From: an uncultured Bacteroidales bacterium | Lineage (GTDB): Bacteria; Bacteroidota; Bacteroidia; Bacteroidales; Tenuifilaceae | Direction: 5' to 3' | DNA length: 64,000 nt | Assembly: GCA_937926785.1 (NCBI GenBank) | Contig: CALBBQ010000005.1 | Coordinates: forward strand, 182,100 to 246,099 | Shown here: positions 61,338 to 64,000 of the stretch, one piece after another | Layout: each line of letters starts with the position of its first letter | Position numbering within the stretch: the first letter of the stretch is position 1 | The notes under the pieces: generated by a model | Told to the model about the DNA's origin: nothing | What the model saw: the letters and a program-made list of their open reading frames with translations, nothing else | Database searches by the model: none | Made by a program: the position numbers and the translations under genes

Positions 61338-62096
61338 ATGAAAGAGCTATTGCTAAGCATACTCATCCTACTCCCCACCCTTCTGAAATCTCAGGTTGGA
61401 TTTGTACAGGAGGGAAATGCCTCCTACTATGCCGATAGCTTTGAGGGTAAGGTTACAGCATCGGGCGAACGCTACAGCCACCTGAAAGCAACCTGTTCAC
61501 ATGTATCAATCCCTTTTGGGGCAATGGTTAAAATCACCAACCTTGAGAACAACCAAACCGTGATTGCCCGGGTAAATGATAGGGGCCCATTTGTCCCCGA
61601 CAGGATTATAGACGTTTCAAAGTCGGTGGCTGAGCGTTTGGGTTTCATTGGAAAAGGAATTGTTCGGGTTCGTATCGAGGTTATGGATAATCAGAGTTTA
61701 TCTGCGCTACCGGAGAACTACCCACCCAAAAATAACCCTGTTACCGAAAAACCTACACCAAATGAAAAAAAGGCTCCGCCTAAAGTTGAAACCAATCAGC
61801 AATCTGCAACTCGCGAGAACAATGCTGACCTATTCGCCATACAAATTGAGCGGTACAGTTCAAAAGGATTTTTTATCCAATTGGGCAGCTTTAAAGAGCA
61901 AGCAAACCTAATTAGCCTATCTGCTGAAGCACAACAGCTGTTTGGGAAAAAAGTCAACATTCAAGTGGTTAACATTGGCAACGAACGGCTGTTCAAGGTT
62001 CTGATTGGCCCCTACAGCTCACGTTCCGATGCAGAGAAAGCTAAGCAAAACGGGCAAACCAGGTATCCAGGATGTTTTATTGTTGATCTTCGGTAA
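61338..62096 (+). CDS. RlpA-like septal-ring lytic transglycosylase with SPOR domain
   Basis: A 252-residue exported protein: a signal peptide (to about residue 19), a double-psi beta-barrel RlpA domain (GNASYYADSFEGKVTASGE, then ARVNDRGPF), a Pro/Lys-rich linker (~125-155) and a C-terminal SPOR domain (FFIQLGSFKEQANL) that binds denuded glycan at the septum. RlpA cleaves naked glycan strands during cell separation. No lipobox is evident, so unlike E. coli RlpA it may be soluble. Confidence 0.93.
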   Translation: MKELLLSILILLPTLLKSQVGFVQEGNASYYADSFEGKVTASGERYSHLKATCSHVSIPFGAMVKITNLENNQTVIARVNDRGPFVPDRIIDVSKSVAERLGFIGKGIVRVRIEVMDNQSLSALPENYPPKNNPVTEKPTPNEKKAPPKVETNQQSATRENNADLFAIQIERYSSKGFFIQLGSFKEQANLISLSAEAQQLFGKKVNIQVVNIGNERLFKVLIGPYSSRSDAEKAKQNGQTRYPGCFIVDLR

Positions 62097-62144
62097 TTTT
62101 AAAAAAATCATTAATATTGAAATTCTTAACCAACCTACTTTAGT

Positions 62145-62582
62145 ATGAAGAAGTTATTATTGCTTGCACTTGCCGTTATGCTGCTGGTGCCTGTGATGGC
62201 GCAGCACCAGGATAAAGTTCTTGGCACCTGGCTTACACAGTATGGCGATTCAAAAGTTACCATTAAGAAGGACGCCAAGGGTAAATTTTACGGTGAAATT
62301 ACCTGGTTAAAAGAACCCAACCGCGACGGCAAACCCAAGGTTGATGACAAAAACCCCGATCCAAAACTTCAGAGCAGGCCTATAATGGGGCTTCGAATGT
62401 TGGATGGTTTTGTTTACAAGGACAACCAGTGGGTTGACGGAACCATATACAACCCCAAGGAGGGTAAAACCTACAAATGCTACATGTGGTTCGACGATGG
62501 TAACTACAACAAACTCCATGTGAAAGGCTACATCGGCTTTTCATTTATTGGAAAAGAAGTGGAATGGACCCGGAGTAATTAA
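62145..62582 (+). CDS. DUF2147-family exported protein
   Basis: A 145-residue protein with a signal peptide (about 1-19, MAQHQ). A DUF2147 beta-barrel domain follows, with LGTWLTQYGDSKV, the GLRMLDGF strand and the PKEGKTYKCYM segment. Family members are small periplasmic proteins of unknown role, perhaps lipid or solute binding. It lies 48 nt after rlpA. Confidence 0.9.
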   Translation: MKKLLLLALAVMLLVPVMAQHQDKVLGTWLTQYGDSKVTIKKDAKGKFYGEITWLKEPNRDGKPKVDDKNPDPKLQSRPIMGLRMLDGFVYKDNQWVDGTIYNPKEGKTYKCYMWFDDGNYNKLHVKGYIGFSFIGKEVEWTRSN

Positions 62583-62678
62583 CGTTGCTATGGGGTAGGT
62601 TTTTTTAGAGATATCATCAACCTCTTCTATCCAAACATCTGTACGGTTTGCCACGAGGGGCTAACACAATATGAGGAG

Positions 62679-63287
62679 GTGCTATGCACCTCCTGCTTGT
62701 ATCATATACCGCGTACCCGTTTCTGGAATTGGCCCGATAATCCTGTTTCACAAACATTCTGGGGTAGGGTAAACGTCGAAAATGCTTGCTCATTCTTTTT
62801 CTTTCGCAAAGGAAGCCGTTACCGAAAGCTCTTGCACATGCTCAAGTATCAGGGGCGCGATGACATTGGGATTTTTCTTGGTAAGCAGTTCGGAATGGAA
62901 CTATTGAAAAGTGATCTTTATAAACCTATCACCGGTATCATACCCGTTCCCTTGCACCCTAAACGCTTGCGGGAACGCGGCTACAACCAGGCCGAGGTTA
63001 TTGCTAAGGGCTTATCGGAAAGCATGGGTGTACCCGTTGTCACTGATGTTTTGCTAAGAACCTCTTACACCCAAACCCAAACCAGGAAAACCCGAATTGA
63101 GCGAATGAAAAACATGTCGGGGGTTTTTGCTGTTTCTAACCCGGAAAAGATATCCAATGGACACATCCTTCTGGTTGATGATGTTATTACTACCGGCGCC
63201 ACACTGGAAACATGCACACAAACCTTACTTGAAGCCACAAATGTTAAGGTTAGCATTGCAACGCTTGCCTATGCTTCAAATGTATAG
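62679..63287 (+). CDS. comF: ComF-family phosphoribosyltransferase-like protein, N-terminus probably frameshifted
   Basis: From GTG at 62679 the frame gives 202 residues with the PRTase motif LLVDDVITTGATL and the IIPVPLHPKRLRERGYNQ segment of ComF. The same frame is open upstream to 62583 and encodes the expected N-terminus, including a CxxC pair (ICTVC) that completes a zinc site with LCTSC. However, no standard in-frame start codon is available there. An ATG at 62590 is out of frame by one base. One extra G in the run at 62592-62595 would join it to the frame, giving a normal ~233-residue ComF. ComF helps natural transformation or nucleotide salvage. Confidence 0.85.
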   Translation: MLCTSCLYHIPRTRFWNWPDNPVSQTFWGRVNVENACSFFFFRKGSRYRKLLHMLKYQGRDDIGIFLGKQFGMELLKSDLYKPITGIIPVPLHPKRLRERGYNQAEVIAKGLSESMGVPVVTDVLLRTSYTQTQTRKTRIERMKNMSGVFAVSNPEKISNGHILLVDDVITTGATLETCTQTLLEATNVKVSIATLAYASNV

Positions 63288-63397
63288 TGGTGTTGGGCAA
63301 AGAATATTGATTCTAAAAACATTAAGGCATGGCATAAAATCAGTGAAGCCGAAATTCTCCGTCATTTCATGTAAATCAACCCCCTACTCCTAACTGA

Positions 63398-64000
63398 TTA
63401 CCTGTACCTGTAGGCAGCTTTACGCAGCCTGTCCATTATGGCAATGCCAATTCCTACTTCGGGAACAGGATCTGCAACGATGTACTCTACATCTGAATCC
63501 TCAAAGGCATGAAGTTTCTCGAAGAGATGAGCCGCAGCCTCAACCAAATCGCCACTCTCCGATAGAAACTCTATCCGTTTATATTCACCCGTTGGTTTTC
63601 TCCCAAATGCAATATACCCGGCGCGGGTTGGGTCAAACTCCTTTGAGGTTTCACCGGCAATAAAAAGGGGTTTAGTTGGGCTATAGTGCGATTTCAGCAA
63701 GCCGGGCGAAACCAACCCGTTTAATGGTTTTTGTGCACCGGAGGGCTTTACAACCCTTACCAAATCGGTATGTGTAATTGCGCCGTGCCTGAGGATAATG
63801 AACCCCTCCTCGTCAAGGGTAATTACTGTGGACTCAATACCTACCATGGTTTTACCGCCATCCAGGATGTAGTCAACATCAGGAAGCTGCTTTAACACAT
63901 GCTCAGCACGTGTGGGGCTAACCCTTCCAAACTTATTTGCGCTTGGTGCAGCAATTACACAGCCTGACTTTGAAATTAGCTCAAGAGCAATGGGATGGTT
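63398..64000 (-). CDS. L-threonylcarbamoyladenylate synthase (Sua5/YciO type), 5' part cut by window edge
   Basis: The minus-strand frame is open to the right edge, so the N-terminal part of the YrdC domain is missing. Visible are the YrdC end (IAAPSANKFGRVSPTRAEHV, DYILDGGKTMVGIESTVI) and the C-terminal Sua5 domain, linked by GLVSPGLLKSHYSPTKPL. It makes threonylcarbamoyl-AMP for the t6A37 modification of tRNAs reading ANN codons. The C-terminal Sua5 domain points to Sua5 rather than plain TsaC. An internal GTG at 63898 is not the true start. Confidence 0.92.
   Translation of the reverse strand, partial: NHPIALELISKSGCVIAAPSANKFGRVSPTRAEHVLKQLPDVDYILDGGKTMVGIESTVITLDEEGFIILRHGAITHTDLVRVVKPSGAQKPLNGLVSPGLLKSHYSPTKPLFIAGETSKEFDPTRAGYIAFGRKPTGEYKRIEFLSESGDLVEAAAHLFEKLHAFEDSDVEYIVADPVPEVGIGIAIMDRLRKAAYRYR

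Noticed and set aside
1..64000. CRISPR array, prophage, rRNA operon or intact insertion sequence
   Set aside because: No regularly spaced direct repeats, phage structural genes, rRNA sequence or transposase gene was recognised on reading both strands.

Overview
The window looks like a chromosomal segment from a member of the Bacteroidota, most likely Bacteroidales or a close relative. The evidence is a complete porP-gldK-gldL-gldM-gldN type IX secretion block, a Bacteroidota-style tRNA promoter (TTTG, 19-nt spacer, TAnnTTTG), and families typical of the phylum (GSCFA protein, LuxE-like acyltransferase, AsmA-like giant protein, TlpA thioredoxins, MeaB, a 2-helix PhoR-like histidine kinase). 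Gene density is high, spacing is short, and stop/start overlaps (TAATG, ATGA) are frequent. I see no rRNA, prophage, insertion sequence or CRISPR array. Both edges cut a gene: a LuxE/PaaK-type acyltransferase on the left and the Sua5 threonylcarbamoyl-AMP synthase on the right.

Layout. 1-7.6 kb: acyltransferase (partial), a chemoreceptor translationally coupled to an aldo/keto reductase, an alpha/beta hydrolase overlapping a GSCFA protein, a small secreted protein, and a class II aldolase overlapping mtnA (methylthioribose/deoxyribose salvage). 7.7-15.2 kb: TlpA-like thioredoxin, AsmA-like protein, DsbA-like thiol oxidoreductase, a cysteine-rich lipoprotein, a ComM/YifB ATPase, YitT and a four-helix-bundle protein. 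15.3-23 kb: leuS, a lipoprotein thioredoxin, RNase R, an SRPBCC protein and a small membrane protein.

23.2-26.9 kb is the most interesting region. A four-gene operon (SQR-like flavoprotein, DUF1641, DsrC/TusE-like, DsrE-like) is transcribed divergently from a Crp/Fnr regulator. That regulator carries FNR-like cysteines and an FNR-like recognition helix. The 123-bp intergenic region holds one perfect (TTGAT-N4-ATCAA) and one near-perfect FNR box with centres 16 bp apart. I read it as an oxygen/redox-controlled sulfide-oxidation and persulfide-relay module.

26.9-42.2 kb: mlaF-mlaE, manC, the type IX secretion operon, a ureohydrolase-fold protein with a degenerate metal site, topA and a class A penicillin-binding protein. 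42.2-48.2 kb: a fused two-ATPase ABC protein, an FAD oxidoreductase, radA and a degenerate nucleotidyltransferase in one tight operon, then a glycosyltransferase. 48.3-52.8 kb: meaB overlapping a short thiF, riboflavin synthase, an orphan histidine kinase and a secreted protein. 52.9-57.6 kb: lipA-lipB-recJ, an AlbA_2 protein and ubiX. 57.7-64 kb: a secreted serpin predicted to be inhibitory, a 370-bp repeat-like intergenic region, rfbB, tRNA-Lys(CTT), DUF2461, RlpA, DUF2147, a comF with a probable homopolymer frameshift at its start, and Sua5.

Functionally the segment mixes housekeeping (leuS, topA, radA, recJ, rnr, lipA/B, ribE) with envelope work (T9SS, Mla, PBP1A, RlpA, AsmA) and one accessory-looking redox/sulfur cluster. 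All functional calls rest on motifs and context read by eye; no database search was run.
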